Below are positions 50,226-61,332 of a DNA stretch of 64,000 nucleotides, one piece after another. The stretch spans positions 21,041,501 to 21,105,500 of the forward strand of contig CM062202.1 in the NCBI GenBank assembly GCA_031216445.1. Direction: 5' to 3'. The notes beneath the pieces are model-generated. The model saw only the letters and a list, made by a program, of their open reading frames with translations. It searched no databases and was not told where the DNA came from. Each line of letters opens with the position of its first letter. Position 1 is the first letter of the stretch. A program made the position numbers and the translations under genes. The stretch is from Lateolabrax maculatus. Taxonomy: Eukaryota > Chordata > Actinopteri > Acropomatiformes > Lateolabracidae.

Positions 50226-50760
50226 TCTCACCGCAGGGTCCTGCGACATGCCACTTACAAGACTATCTATACCAGCTGGAAGAGGTAAAAAAAAAATAAG
50301 ATGACTCTGTGTTGTCATCTTCATTCTCTCCCACATCTCTCTTTCTCTCTCTACACCCAATTACTCCCATCTCAACCAGACCCTTCAATACATGCGCTAC
50401 TCATCTTGTTTGTACCTTTTAAAACCTCTATGACTGTGAGGTTGGAGCCAGCAATTTTCCCCCCTGGAGGCTCCTATTGTTCCCATTCTGTCAGATAACT
50501 ATATTTTGTTCTGCACTCAAAACTCGACCGCGTTTAGAAGAACATATTTTCTCCGCCCGGCGCAAATCTAATGGCTTTGTTTTTAAGGGATTGGGAGTGC
50601 ACATGCGTGAGTGTCTGAAGTCAGCGACCACAGGAAAACATTGTAATTCACGAGGATTAATATAATACTCATAATATATGAGTAGTAGTGGTTGTGTTTT
50701 CTCTGAGGGAAGAATCTAACCTCGCTGAACTGGAAAGCTGTATAGCCAGAAGCATCCAAC

Positions 50761-50762
<2 letters not shown>

Positions 50763-50812
<50 letters not shown>

Positions 50813-50818
50813 CGTGCG
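50763..50818 (+). repeat. (TG)n microsatellite, longest in the window
   Basis: About 22 uninterrupted TG units ending in GCGTGCGTGCG; the alternating purine-pyrimidine run is of Z-DNA-forming type. Confidence 0.95.
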
Positions 50819-51279
50819 GTCCGGGACAGAAAGCAGAAACCAGCTCATGCAATAGAAACCTAATGCATTTAATGTATTCTCCTTTCAGGTAAATAACCTT
50901 GATGTGCAGCCTCCGGGATATTGTCTGTCATCTCGAGTGATCCGATGGTATTAATTATCCCTGATGTCTTCCTGTCAGATTTTGTGTAGTCGTTGTCTAT
51001 TTAAAGCTTCAATTTTTTCATATTTGCGACAACTCTTGCAGGTCTGTGTATGTATTTCATTATAACACAGAAGGGTAACCTCATACATAATTTCCAAAAC
51101 GCCTTCTTTCCACATGTCATGAGTTATGAGTTATTGTTAAAATCACATGCCTTCTGTAGTGAAGTTTCTTGTTATTTATTTATTTATTTTTTTCAATTGA
51201 TCAAAAGTGTTTTCCTTCTTTTGGCGATCATTTCCCTCCCGGTGCACCCAGCCTCCACCTCCACCCACCCAGCCAGCTT

Positions 51280-51610
51280 TCTCTCAGTTAATTGAGTCTT
51301 TCATTTGCATGTGAGCAAACTTGTTGAAATGATATTAGCCACGTTGACATGCAAAGAAAAGAAGATAAAACACCAGTGCGGAGATAGGAAGCCAAGCTCG
51401 ATGAGGCTGAAGCAGGCTCCTGACTGCGGGCGTCACAGCAACTCCCCGACATAGACGGGGATGAATAAATCCCCAAATTACTCATCTCAATTTGAAAAAT
51501 GTGTGCTATGCATCCAATTTGAAAGAATAGTGGTGAAGGGAGCAGACGATTTCTGCGGTGATCTCGCCGTCAGGTGATTAAGGCTGAGAGACGTTTGGTG
51601 GAATGATGTT
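51280..51610. promoter_or_regulatory. Candidate conserved non-coding block with POU octamer
   Basis: CAGTTAATTGAG, exact octamer ATTTGCAT at 51303-51310, GTTGACATGCAAAG, CAAATTACTCATC, GCATCCAATTTGAAAG and GTCAGGTGATTAAGGC. Complex and free of simple repeats for over 300 bases. Confidence 0.4.
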
Positions 51611-52136
51611 CTAATAACCTCTGTGCTCTAAAATACAGAGCCAAGGGGCTGAGGCCATCCAGGAATTAACTACATGGATGTGGGTGGGGGATTAGTATTA
51701 TATTTAAAGCTGTCTGTTATGTTTCTATCAAAAGGAGATTTTCTTTTGATTCGCACGTTTATTTCTTCGTGCTCTCCGGGGTGATGTTTAATAACGGCAG
51801 TTCATTGCTTTTTTATTCGCCGTGACAGACAATTTCTTGCCCTTGTGTGAAGATTGCGCCCATTCAATAAAAATCTAAAGCAAGGGAAAGAGTGAAGGAT
51901 TAATGACTTAGTACCAAGGTAAATCAAGTAGTGGTGTGGAAAGTGATTGTGTGTTGCTATGTTGAGAGCTTTGAATCTTCCATATTCCCTCGCAAAAAAC
52001 TGAAAGCCCTTGTGTGTGTTTGTGTGTTTGTGTCGAAATGGGTCCGACTGAGGTCTTTCATGAAGCTGTTTACAGAGCAATGTGTCTTATATTTGACACT
52101 ACTGCATCAACAGATCTGCTGTTTCAGTCAGACTGA

Positions 52137-52157
52137 CACACACACACATACACACAA
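52137..52157 (+). repeat. (CA)n microsatellite, interrupted
   Basis: CA units with one TA interruption. Confidence 0.8.
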
Positions 52158-55029
52158 ATACACTGTGGCTATAACGTGTGTCCGCAACTCCAAAAGAGGC
52201 AGAAAAACTAGGGGAGATGGAATAACGACAGGAGGTAGAGTTTAGGGGATTAAAGTAGAGAGGAAGCTGTCAAATTTCAAAGAAAAGGGAGGTCCTCCTC
52301 AGAAAACAGACAGAAAGAGGACTGAGAGTCAGATGGGATCATTTGGATATAGGACTTTAAACCAGATCAGAGATTTTGCAATGAAAAACACAAGTACTCA
52401 AGGGTAGACAGGATGAACCTCGAAATTTAAGTTGTATATCAAAAGAACCGTCAAACTCTTTGAAGCGCAGCAGTGTTGAACTGGCGAGTTATGAATGTGA
52501 TATTGACAAACCGCTAAAACATGGATTTCTCTCACGGAGCGAGAGACAACTTCAGTGCTAAGTTTTTTAAACAACATCCTTCTCCATATGAGACTGTGAC
52601 GACTCGGAGCAGACTTTTGGTTCCCTTCTTTGTATGTTTGTCTCCCGAGGAGGAGCGCTCATGAAAGGCTGTTGACACATTAATTGGAGGCCTTCAGGCT
52701 TGAATACTAAACATCAACAAATGCACCACGGCAAATATACCATATACCCATGTAAAGACAAATCAACACCTGAAAATGTGTTATCAGTATCAACAAACAT
52801 GTGTCACGCTTCATGATCACACATGATACTTCTATGTATTATTCCCTGAAATGCAGTGACAGATGTAGTGAAACACTATGAATCACTATGTTACTATACA
52901 GTTCTCATATAATGGGATTCTAGCAACATTTAACAGCTTTAATCGTCCCACTTTTATTAGAATTAATTTAATACACAGCACAGAGGTGTATCTTATAGGC
53001 TTACAGGCTTCTCATTGTTAAATTTTATCATACGTCTACATCTAATGATTAAACAGTGAAACAGTCATTTTAAGCATAATGATGTAAATGTTATCTATAA
53101 ATGTGAGCTACAGTAATCTGGTTTGATCAGGCATTGGTGAAACAAAGGAGTGTATTTTTTTATTATGACACTAAGAAAAACCTTAAAGTGGATATTCTTG
53201 TAAAATTCAGCAAGGACAAAGCTTCAGTCTGTTAATTTGATGATGTTCGTAGTGTCAACAAAGCCACAATATGGTCCTTGAATAGCATTATTTCAGTGGA
53301 ACAGAAGCAAATTCAGACATGGAGCGTACAACACAGAAGGACAAAGCCTCACAAGTCAGTTTCTGATTTCAATAGCGTGAATGCCTCAGATTGAAAGCAA
53401 CCACACTTGAGCATCTCCGCTTCTTGGAGGGATGACGAGGTAGTTGACTGGAAATCCTGCTTAATGGCTTTCAAGAGAACTTAAAATGTGTTCCTTTTTT
53501 GCTTCCTTTTGAAAGAACAAAGGAGGGAGTTGGGCACTAACTCCGCTTGCCATCCCCTGCCACTTCTGTAACTCATCAAAAGACAAAAAAGCTAAAAGCC
53601 TTGAAAAAAAAATCTCATTACAAAGACTATTTCCCTCATCTGTGTGGTTCAGTGAGGAAGCAGATTGCATTTCAGTACTTCATTAATAAATGAGTATGTG
53701 AACAATGGCAGAGTGATGGCTCCATTGTCTTGAAGCCAAAGTCTAAGGCACTTTGAATGCCAGAAGCAAGATAGTCATTATGCTGCCTGTGCTTTTCAGT
53801 CTGCAGGAACAAGTTTGCATGAATAACAGTATCACTGAATATTGCTTGAGTTTGACTTTACAGTTTGCTGTATTAGCAGTTAAATCCTTATCTTGGAAAA
53901 AACTTTGTTCTGTCCACATGTTTGTGATTAGCCCATCATACGCTATGTCGACAATGGATTTAATTTTACGGAACACTTTCAAAAAGAAAGAATGAAAGTC
54001 ATCTGTGGGAAAATGGTGCATCTGCTGTGGACAGTGTAAAGCTGGATGAAGTCTGACAGGTGGCAATTATTCGACAAAAGATAAAACAAAAAACAATGTG
54101 ATTGCGCAGGAAAGAGGAAAGAAAACCAGGGCTTGTTCCAGGCTAAAATACAAGCAAAATGACTAAAAAAGGAAGGAGGAGCTGAACTACGGTGGGAAGA
54201 ATGTCTGAACAGGAAGCACAGATGGATTAAAGGCATCTGATAGCCTCGTTGTGCAAGGGATTTTTTTAAATAGACTATATCTAACCAAAATAATTTCAAT
54301 CTGTTTCTTCCTAATCATGGTCTTAAGCAAAAGCTTTGAAGTATGGGCTTTTGAGGGAATTGACACTGTACACCTGCAGAAAAAAGAAAGAAATAGGATT
54401 AAAAAAATGTTGCCTTGTTAAAAGCAGCCCCCTGGCCCCTCCAAATTTTTATTCAGCTCATGAAATGAGCGTTAAAAGACATAAAGGGTCGCTCATCAGA
54501 AAGTGTCTTCTTTAACTTCACATCTATATTTTTCTCTGATAAAAAATGACTCTCCATTTATACAGTATGACAGAAGAGGAATTCATTTTAGACTCCACAT
54601 TAAAGATCACTATGGGCTTCTGGCGTAATGTGTGACATTTTTTACACATGGAAATGATAAAATGGAGCTTAAATACAGTGACAGCTTAACTAAATCAGGT
54701 AACTGACTCAAGTACCTGCAAACATATTTTATCAGAAGATTTTTTTTTTTCATATTAAGACTGAAAGTGTTTGATTTGCCCAGTCAACATGTGTATATTT
54801 TAAGATATACATCAAAGCATTTCATAGAAAGCCATTAGCTCTCTTACAAATACAGCCATTGACCGTTGCCCTAACCTTTATCCTCTCTACTCACGGTGCT
54901 ATTTATCTCACTTCCACACATTTATCCTATATCTCAGTCGCAAAACATGTTTCACCTTCCAAATAAACCCTTCTCATTCCTCTCTTGTTAATAGACACAT
55001 TGCAGTGTTCATGCTTATCCACCTACACA

Positions 55030-55145
55030 TTGTACTCATCTCACTGCGACTGTGCTAATGAGCTACTTTTCATAATTAGCTTGAGATCTGTTTCCCAATC
55101 AGACAGACAGCGAGGGGCTAATTAATCACAGTACATAAGCCAGCC
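55030..55145. promoter_or_regulatory. Candidate conserved non-coding block
   Basis: GTGCTAATGAGC, TTTTCATAATTAGCTTGAG, CCAATCAGACAGACAG and GGGGCTAATTAATCACAG pack several homeodomain and TALE-type words into about 110 bases. Confidence 0.35.
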
Positions 55146-55533
55146 TTTATGTTTACTCATATCTATTTACCTTGCTTCATGGCAGTGAATGACAATTTGA
55201 TATCGCCTGCTGTTTTCGGAGAAATGGAAAGCTGTTGGATTCTTCGAAGAAAGCCAAGGTCAGCGATAATTGATTTTTATTAGTGCCTTCAGAGGTACAG
55301 TTTGGTAATGCAGTAAAATTAGAATTCAGAGACATTGTTTGTTCAGATATCAGATGAGACAGCAGAAACAGGCTGATTCCTGCTGTCAAGTCTGACTTCT
55401 TATTTGCAGTGAATGATTGCAGAACACTGACAGAAATAAAATTAAAAAAGTCCTCTCTTATTCACAATTTCAGGAAAGGGGAACAGCGTATGACACATGG
55501 GAACATAAAGGGTGAAACATATTATTAATGCGG

Positions 55534-55554
55534 AGTGTGTGTGTGTGTGTGTGT
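55534..55554 (+). repeat. (GT)n microsatellite
   Basis: About ten uninterrupted GT units followed by ATGCGTGTATG. Confidence 0.9.
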
Positions 55555-56069
55555 ATGCGTGTATGACACACTGAGGTCTTGTGAACCTTCCTAAACTGCC
55601 AGTGCTGTTGATTGAGCAGCGCGTGAGTACTCGGGTCACCGGTGAGACATTAGTTTGGTGTTCAAGCAAAAGCTGCAGGGCTCCGGGGACCCGTGAAAGT
55701 GGCAGATTGACACATGAATAGTATGACACGCCACAAGACAATGTGTGGGTGTAGGTGTTTGTGTATGCCGGTAATAGAAAAACCAGGAGTGACTGACAAC
55801 TAGCGAACCTGTGTCAAATAACGGCGCTCAGCACACTTTTTGCCCATTAACCTCGCAAACCCCGCACTTTAGAAGCACACTCAGTACAGTTTTAGCGTTG
55901 TGCTAAAAAAGCCTCTTCAACTTAATAAACTAATGGAACACTGAGCTAGTCTCACTTATTATCCACCACTACAAAGTTCAGAGTACAGGGGGCCACTTCA
56001 AAAGGGAGCAAAGCGAATATTTCACAATCTACTTTACATTTGTACATCAATAATGTTTAGCTCTTGTTG

Positions 56070-56215
56070 TCAACCGAAGTGACTTACAGTTTGCACAACA
56101 GAACTACTCTGAACACGCTGATCATTACAGTACTTTGGCAGACACTTTTGTCCAAAGTTTCACCCAATACGGTTTGCTCGAGACCAATTCAGCACGTGGT
56201 GCTGGGGGTCAAACC
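56070..56215 (+). repeat. Interspersed repeat (CAGACACTTTTGTCCAAAG word)
   Basis: GGCAGACACTTTTGTCCAAA at 56138 and GAAGTGACTTACAGTTTGCA at 56079 resemble the CAGACGCTTTTATCCAAAGC GACTTACA word of a widespread teleost repeat, and GTGCTGGGGGTCAAACCACC resembles its usual sequel. The order appears disrupted, so this may be two overlapping relics. Confidence 0.45.
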
Positions 56216-57135
56216 ACCAGCTTTATCTTAACCTATGATTTGTGAATGCCTGAGCTACCACATAAATTGTTGATACCTTTTAAATCTCTTTAAGTCTTCT
56301 TAAATCTCCCTTAAGTGATGCAACCATTTCCTTAATCATGTCTAAGCAGATGTAAATTTAATCCTTGCTTGTAGTGTCCATCAAGGCAAGTGCTGTGACA
56401 CTCTTTTTGTTTCTCTACTTTGTGACAAAACTAGCTATTAGAAATGTGTTCTGGATGGGACAACTGCACCACATCAAGTCCCAAGGACCCTTTGATCCTC
56501 CAAAGTGACGCCTTTGGTTAAAATCTCTCACAAGTTCCAAGCCAGTGTTCCTTGGGATTGCGTCCATGTTGGACAATTCTGGCATCGGCATTTATGGCTG
56601 AAACCAATGTTCAATGGAAAATGAAGAAGAAGTGTGCCCTTTATGTAAGGAGGCAGAAAGTAAAAGCAGGGGAATGCTCAAAACAAACGTATACTTTGTT
56701 GTCTGAACACGTCAGAAGACAAAATTGTTCATAGCTGTTCCAAACAGCCAAACTCGAAGTCAGAGTGAAAGCATTCGCTCTTACTATTGCATTGTTGGTT
56801 TTGTAAAGTTTCAGAGATATTAGGATGCAGGCCCCTCAATTCTGTCATAAGAAAGGCCTTGAGGGAAGGGGTTTCAGACACAGTTTGACCATTCAAGAAG
56901 CACTTTGGTTGAAGCATGCAGATGCCTTAAGGGTGTGGAGGTTGGGCTGTTAGATGGTCATCTTATACTGGACACCAGAGTTCACGGTACTACAATTCAT
57001 TTTGGCTTACATGAAATCATAACCATGAACTTCTTAAAATCAAAATAAATAAATAAAATAATAAGTGTTTTAGTTTAGTTTAGTATTTAGTTTAATCTTC
57101 ACCATATGTTGACAATACTGTAGCTGCAGTGGATG

Positions 57136-57215
57136 GATATTGTAGAAATAACTAATTTTAAAAAACATTGTTCAAAACCTTAACATTAAACATAGTCAGG
57201 GGTTTTCCAGAATTG
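57136..57215 (+). repeat. Interspersed repeat family D, copy 2
   Basis: GATATTGTAGAAATAACTAA, TTTTAAAAAACATTG and GTCAGGGGTTTTCCAGAATT parallel the copy at 28721-28785, with a short insertion in the middle. Confidence 0.5.
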
Positions 57216-58189
57216 CCCTTTATCCAGTGACAAGGCTTTTTCTTTACCATAAGGCCCAGGTTTACCATGTTGAAGCATCACTCTGGTATTTTTCACTTTT
57301 CCATCAGTTACAATTACATTACTGCATGTACAGTTGTCAGTGGAATGGAAAAACTCGAGTTGATGACTGACTGAGTTTGTGTAGGCACTTGTCAAGTAAT
57401 AACATTTTGTGCTGTGACAGACCAGACAGGAGCATATGCTCCACGCAAGTTTTGCTCATACACGTGTGTATCAGCTAATGAATAAAAAATTGGCTTAGGT
57501 ATAGCAGAAAGTTAAAGATGTACATCAAAGTGTATTCCCATGACGTTATCTGTAGCATATAGCTGTTTGTACTATCTACCTTTTTTATCTTCTTTATTTT
57601 TTCCGGGTGAGATGCCTGCACTAGGTCATACATTGCCATGCATAAAACAACGAGTCTATCTATTCCAGTGCTTTTGACTCTTCCTGACATGCTGTCTGTG
57701 ATTTTTGAAGCTTGTGAGCTGCTTTAGCGCTGCAGTGATGGTTGACGTCAGTCTTAGCCAGCTTTCAGGCACAGCAGTGCCACATTTCCTGTTGTTCCAG
57801 ACCAGTGAGTGTGGTGACTGTTGCACCCTGCTCAGCAGTCCGAGAGGATTACTGGACAGGTTTGGAGTGATGTAAAAGACTATCAGGGAAATACCGTGGG
57901 TGTGTGCTGGCTTATTGGTATTTTCCTATTGAATTCCTTGAATCCTACTAAACGGGAGGCACAGATGGAAAATCCAAGTTTTTAAATAACACATATTAAC
58001 ATGCATTCTAATTTGAAATGTTTGCTAGGTATATATGTGTAAACAAAATATAATCGCGTTGCTTTGAAATGTGTACAATGCATCCCACACAGTGTGAATG
58101 TGCTCGTGGTTTTATGAGCTTATAAACAAAGGGGTCTCTGAGTATTACAATTCTTGCCATCACAAGCTCTGCAGCGTGACCGCAGTGAG

Positions 58190-58330
58190 TCAGACATTTC
58201 GTGTCTGTGTCTTAAAACGGTCCATAATTGAAACCTGGCTGGCCTAATTAATGAGGCTTAACCGCTACCTGTGCACTGCCCTGCCACTCCGCCCCAGCAA
58301 TTCGGTGGAGGAAGGAAGGATTACAAGATA
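58190..58330. promoter_or_regulatory. Candidate conserved non-coding block
   Basis: GTCCATAATTGAAACCTGGC, GGCCTAATTAATGAGGCTTA, GCTACCTGTGCACTG. Palindromic TAATTA within a repeat-free stretch. Confidence 0.3.
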
Positions 58331-58810
58331 ACTGTGTCGGCCCTGAACTGTGTCTGCCTGGTTGGACACCTGTGTTTTAAGAGGGAGAGAAAGGAGGGTG
58401 ACTGTTGGGTTAGCTTAAAGGTGTAGATGAGAGGAAACAAGAGAGTGGGAGAGGGAGAAATGAGAACTGATAGAAATAGCAGGGAAACGAGAGGGAGACT
58501 GCTGTAAGACTGGTGATCTTAATGTTTCTGTTTATTAATAATTTAGCGAGAAACCCCTCTCAGTACCCTCACTTCTGAAATCAGGAATGCCCATGTGCTC
58601 TGCCTGCTGTGTGTGTGTGTGCATGTGTTTGTACTTTGTCAGTGTGTGGCTGTCAGTCCATCAAGAGCCAGAGGACATATGCTGGTCAGCCAGCTTCCCT
58701 CCCCACTGTCTCATCATTTTCTTTCTTTCTCCCTGTAGGGTGGCCATTACAGTGAGTCCCCTCAGGCCATGCCACAGCATCCACACATACACCCACAGTA
58801 GCAAACAATG

Positions 58811-58830
58811 AAAAAAAAAAAAAAAAAAAA
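58811..58830 (+). repeat. Poly-A run of 20
   Basis: Uninterrupted A homopolymer. The upstream 200 bases do not resemble a recognised retroposon, so I do not call it a retroposed tail. Confidence 0.9.
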
Positions 58831-59501
58831 GTCTCAGAAAGCATACACACATGCACGCTCGCACACATACACAGTCCCTCTCCATTCATCCAGCCAGCCC
58901 AGCTTGAGGGCCTCGGTGAGTGGGCTCCAACCCCGCGCGGCGGCCACATGCTAAGACCTTGGCCACATTAGCACCCTGGCGGGAGATAGGCTGGCTGGGC
59001 TCGCCAACAGCTTCCAGCTAACGTCCTCCCACAAGAGCTGGCACCCTTCAGACGAGCTGGAATGGTCACAAAGTGGGAAGAATCTAATCCGGTTTGACTC
59101 GTTTTCTTGCTCAGTGTCCTCAGCCATCATGGGGCTTATTTGGGCCACTTTCCACTCTCAATAAATATGAAATATGAGTCCTGAATGTGATGTGTCTCAC
59201 TGGGAATTATTGGATTAAATGGTTGCAGCACAGAGCAGGGTTACCACTGAGAAAAAAAAAGCTGTGATGCAGCAGTTAGAGTACATGAAGCCAATTTAAG
59301 CCCCTTCACAGTGATATCACATGACTGCTTTATATGGTTTATATCCTTAGTATAAGTATATCCTGCAGCTATGCTTCCCTGTGCGGATTAACACCTGAGT
59401 CGTCGTTGACTGCCTCCATTTGGTCTGAGGGAGCCCGCCTTCCCCGCTTTTGCTATGATCATCCTCCAGTTGACAGCCATTAAGGTTGGAATGTACCGTA
59501 C

Positions 59502-59624
59502 CTGCGTAGGGGATGGGGGCGTCTTTGTCCAGGGCCACCAGAGGAGGATCTAGCAGAACGATGTCAGTGTTTTCAGTGATCACCCCATGGTACGACGTCT
59601 CAATCCACGGCTTGTGTTTATTCA
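59502..59624 (-). CDS. clstn2: clstn2 coding exon 2: start of cadherin repeat 1
   Basis: Calsyntenin-2 is a single-pass neuronal membrane protein of the cadherin superfamily, found mainly at postsynaptic sites. This 123-base exon encodes 40 whole codons beginning NKHKPWIETSYHG and ending ALDKDAPIPYA. A split Val codon (G|TG) opens it and a split Gly codon (G|GG) closes it. The NKHKPWIE start is a calsyntenin hallmark, and ETSYHGVITEN with LLDPPLVALDKDAP fits the CLSTN2 paralogue better than CLSTN1 or CLSTN3 as I know them. LDKDAP is a cadherin-type calcium-binding segment. The acceptor is a long pyrimidine tract ending CCACAG at 59625-59630; the donor is CAG|GTACGG with GT at 59501-59500. The exon is phase 1-1 and a multiple of three, so skipping it keeps the frame. 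The preceding signal-peptide exon is outside the window. Some teleosts may carry two clstn2 copies; I cannot say which this would be. Confidence 0.96.
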
Positions 59625-59929
59625 CTGTGGAGACAGAAAGCAAAGTGTGAGTACTCCTGCTACAAGGTGCAACAGAACTGTCAGTCTTAACATGCTGAGA
59701 TATACATCTTCAATTTCATTCCACCAGAAAACCTGTCCACAGATAAACAATTTAACTTTGACGGGGCACACACAGACAAATACAGTGTACTGCAGCAAGA
59801 ACACATGCACATTTTTATTCTGTTCCTAGGAAAGCTCCTCCAGCCTTAGTTTGTACAAGACTTTCTCATTTTGCTAATCTCCCCCTCTACCCCTTTTCTC
59901 TCTCTTGTTCTTTTCTTCCTTCAAACATT

Positions 59930-60110
59930 CCCTGCAGGTTTCAAAGCACAGTGGCATGCTTGATCAATGACCACCACTGTGCTGCCAGCAGGAAACTGTA
60001 TCCAAGGCCAAGTCAAAACAAAGTTCATGTGCTGAGGGCCTGATTAAGGGCCATAATTGAGTAGCGGCCCCCTGGGCTATGTTCGGCACTGTGCCGACCC
60101 ACTTGCCATT
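59930..60110. promoter_or_regulatory. Candidate regulatory block upstream of clstn2 exon 2, with NFI-like palindrome
   Basis: It lies 300-500 bases upstream of the 59502-59624 exon in the sense of the gene. It contains a 10 bp inverted repeat (59945-59954 with 59974-59983), CCATAATTGAG, and TCGGC-ACTGT-GCCGA at 60083-60097, which fits the two-fold NFI form TTGGC(N5)GCCAA with one change in each half. Confidence 0.35.
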
Positions 60111-60670
60111 TGTTTACCATCTTACAGTCAAAAGAAGAAGGAGAAAAAAAAGGGTAAAGGGAAACAACTGGAACCCTCAAGTCCTTTTTAGTGTTTTGTA
60201 GTGGGGCCAGAAAAAGCCACAAATTACATTGTGTCCACTTTAAGTTCAAATTGGTGGATTGAAAATGACACAAAGCAAGGCTGTAATTTGAGGTCCCCTG
60301 ACAAACATCACTTAAAAAAAAAACAAAAAAAAAAAAACATAATATAATGGGGAATAAAGTGCATAGGCAATAATTACTCTCTATTCAACGAAAAGAAAAT
60401 GGACTTTCTAAGTGCTAATCAAGCAATCATTTCAGACCAGTTCAATTATTCCCTGGATGTTAGTAAAAGCTACTTGGCAATGCTAAAATGTGTACTTTCC
60501 AAACAAACCAGGCAGACAAATACTCTCTAATGTGAGTACACAAAGAAGACTTTGTTGCTGTTGTGAAACTTCATTGAATTTAATTTTTCTCACTTGCATA
60601 CAGTAATGATGTGATTATTTGTTTTCATGGCACTTAAAAACTAATTAAATAGCACTGTATCACACAGACA

Positions 60671-61203
60671 CAAAGATTCCTAACCAGGGGTGCCTGTGCC
60701 CCAGGTGGTACTTCTGCAATCGCCAGGGTACATGGCAAGTTTTATGGAATAAATTGTGATTTGATTAAATATATATTTACTGACATATTTGTTCAGCACC
60801 CACAGTCCAAAGACATGCAGGTTAGGTTAATGGGTGAATCTAATTTGCCCATAGGTGTGAATGTGAGGGTGAATGCTTGTCCGTCTGTATGTGTCAGCCC
60901 TGTGATTGACTGGTGTCCGGTCCAGGGAGGACCCCGCCTCTTGCCCAATGTCAGCTGTGATCGGATCTGGGCTGACTGCCTAGACTACTACAAAACCACC
61001 ACCAACCTGAGTCAGTTGTAACACATTATGTTTTGCCACTGAGAGTGCATGAAAACTAGTTAGCAAGCTTGCCGAGAAGTAAAAGAGTTGAAGTTAAAGT
61101 AAAAGCAGAATGATACAGGACGGGTTGTGTTCATGACAGGGTACCAGAGTTCATCTGATAGCAATATGGGGTTACATCGGACAAAAAAGATTGGGAACCA
61201 CTG
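60671..61203. mobile_element. hAT-like non-autonomous element relic carrying a nested repeat
   Basis: The left end (AAAGATTCCTAACCAGGGGT GCC) and the reverse complement of the right end (CAGTGGTTCCCAATC) share a degenerate TTCC-AA-C terminal pattern typical of hAT-type relics. About 530 bases separate the ends. Between them, 60797-60990 belongs to a different, well-known repeat, so this copy was interrupted by a second insertion. No transposase frame remains. I could not identify an 8-base target duplication. Confidence 0.5.
60797..60990 (+). repeat. Teleost repeat, probable LINE 3'-tail type, nested in a hAT-like relic
   Basis: CAGTCCAAAGACATGCAGGT, TAGGTTAATGGGTGAATCTA, ATTTGCCCATAGGTGTGAAT, GTGATTGACTGGTGTCCGGT and CCCCGCCTCTTGCCCAATGT form a signature sequence dispersed throughout percomorph genomes. 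I recall it as an L2-type (Maui-like) LINE tail or a SINE sharing that tail; the class is from memory. The usual GATAAGCGG-type end is missing. Confidence 0.7.
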
Positions 61204-61332
61204 CTCTTAAAAACATGCAAGCCAACTTCTTATGTCCTTTTTTGCCTGGAAAACACCTGACTTTTGGCAGTTGGTATAAAAACACAAAATAGTGTAACTT
61301 TATCAAAATACTTGTGAGTCTGCAAGTAACAA

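Larger units (their letters stand above)
17192..59501 (-). other. clstn2: clstn2 intron 2 (42,310 bp)
   Basis: GT donor at 59501-59500 and AG acceptor at 17193-17192. This single intron makes up two thirds of the window. I checked it for coding exons with family similarity on both strands and found none. Its content is microsatellites, decayed interspersed repeats, inverted repeats and blocks of complex sequence that look regulatory, all listed separately. Very large introns near the 5' end are known for vertebrate CLSTN2; the human gene is hundreds of kilobases long. Confidence 0.9.
50000..59501. other. Intron 2, segment 4: contents
   Basis: 50060-50225 and 51280-51660 are complex blocks with POU octamers. 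The longest TG array of the window lies at 50763-50818. 52200-54900 is unremarkable A+T-rich sequence. 55000-55150 and 58190-58330 are homeodomain-motif-rich blocks. 56070-56215 and 57136-57215 are repeat relics. A 20-base poly-A run sits at 58811-58830. 58900-59230 is GC-richer complex sequence. No exon-like open frame with family similarity was found. Confidence 0.5.

Noticed and set aside
56190..56215. B-box-like GGGGGTCAAACCACC as a tRNA-derived SINE
   Set aside because: No A-box at the right distance, and the context fits another repeat family better.
60761..61021. 86-codon plus-strand frame
   Set aside because: It lies across a known dispersed teleost repeat that is non-coding in this part.
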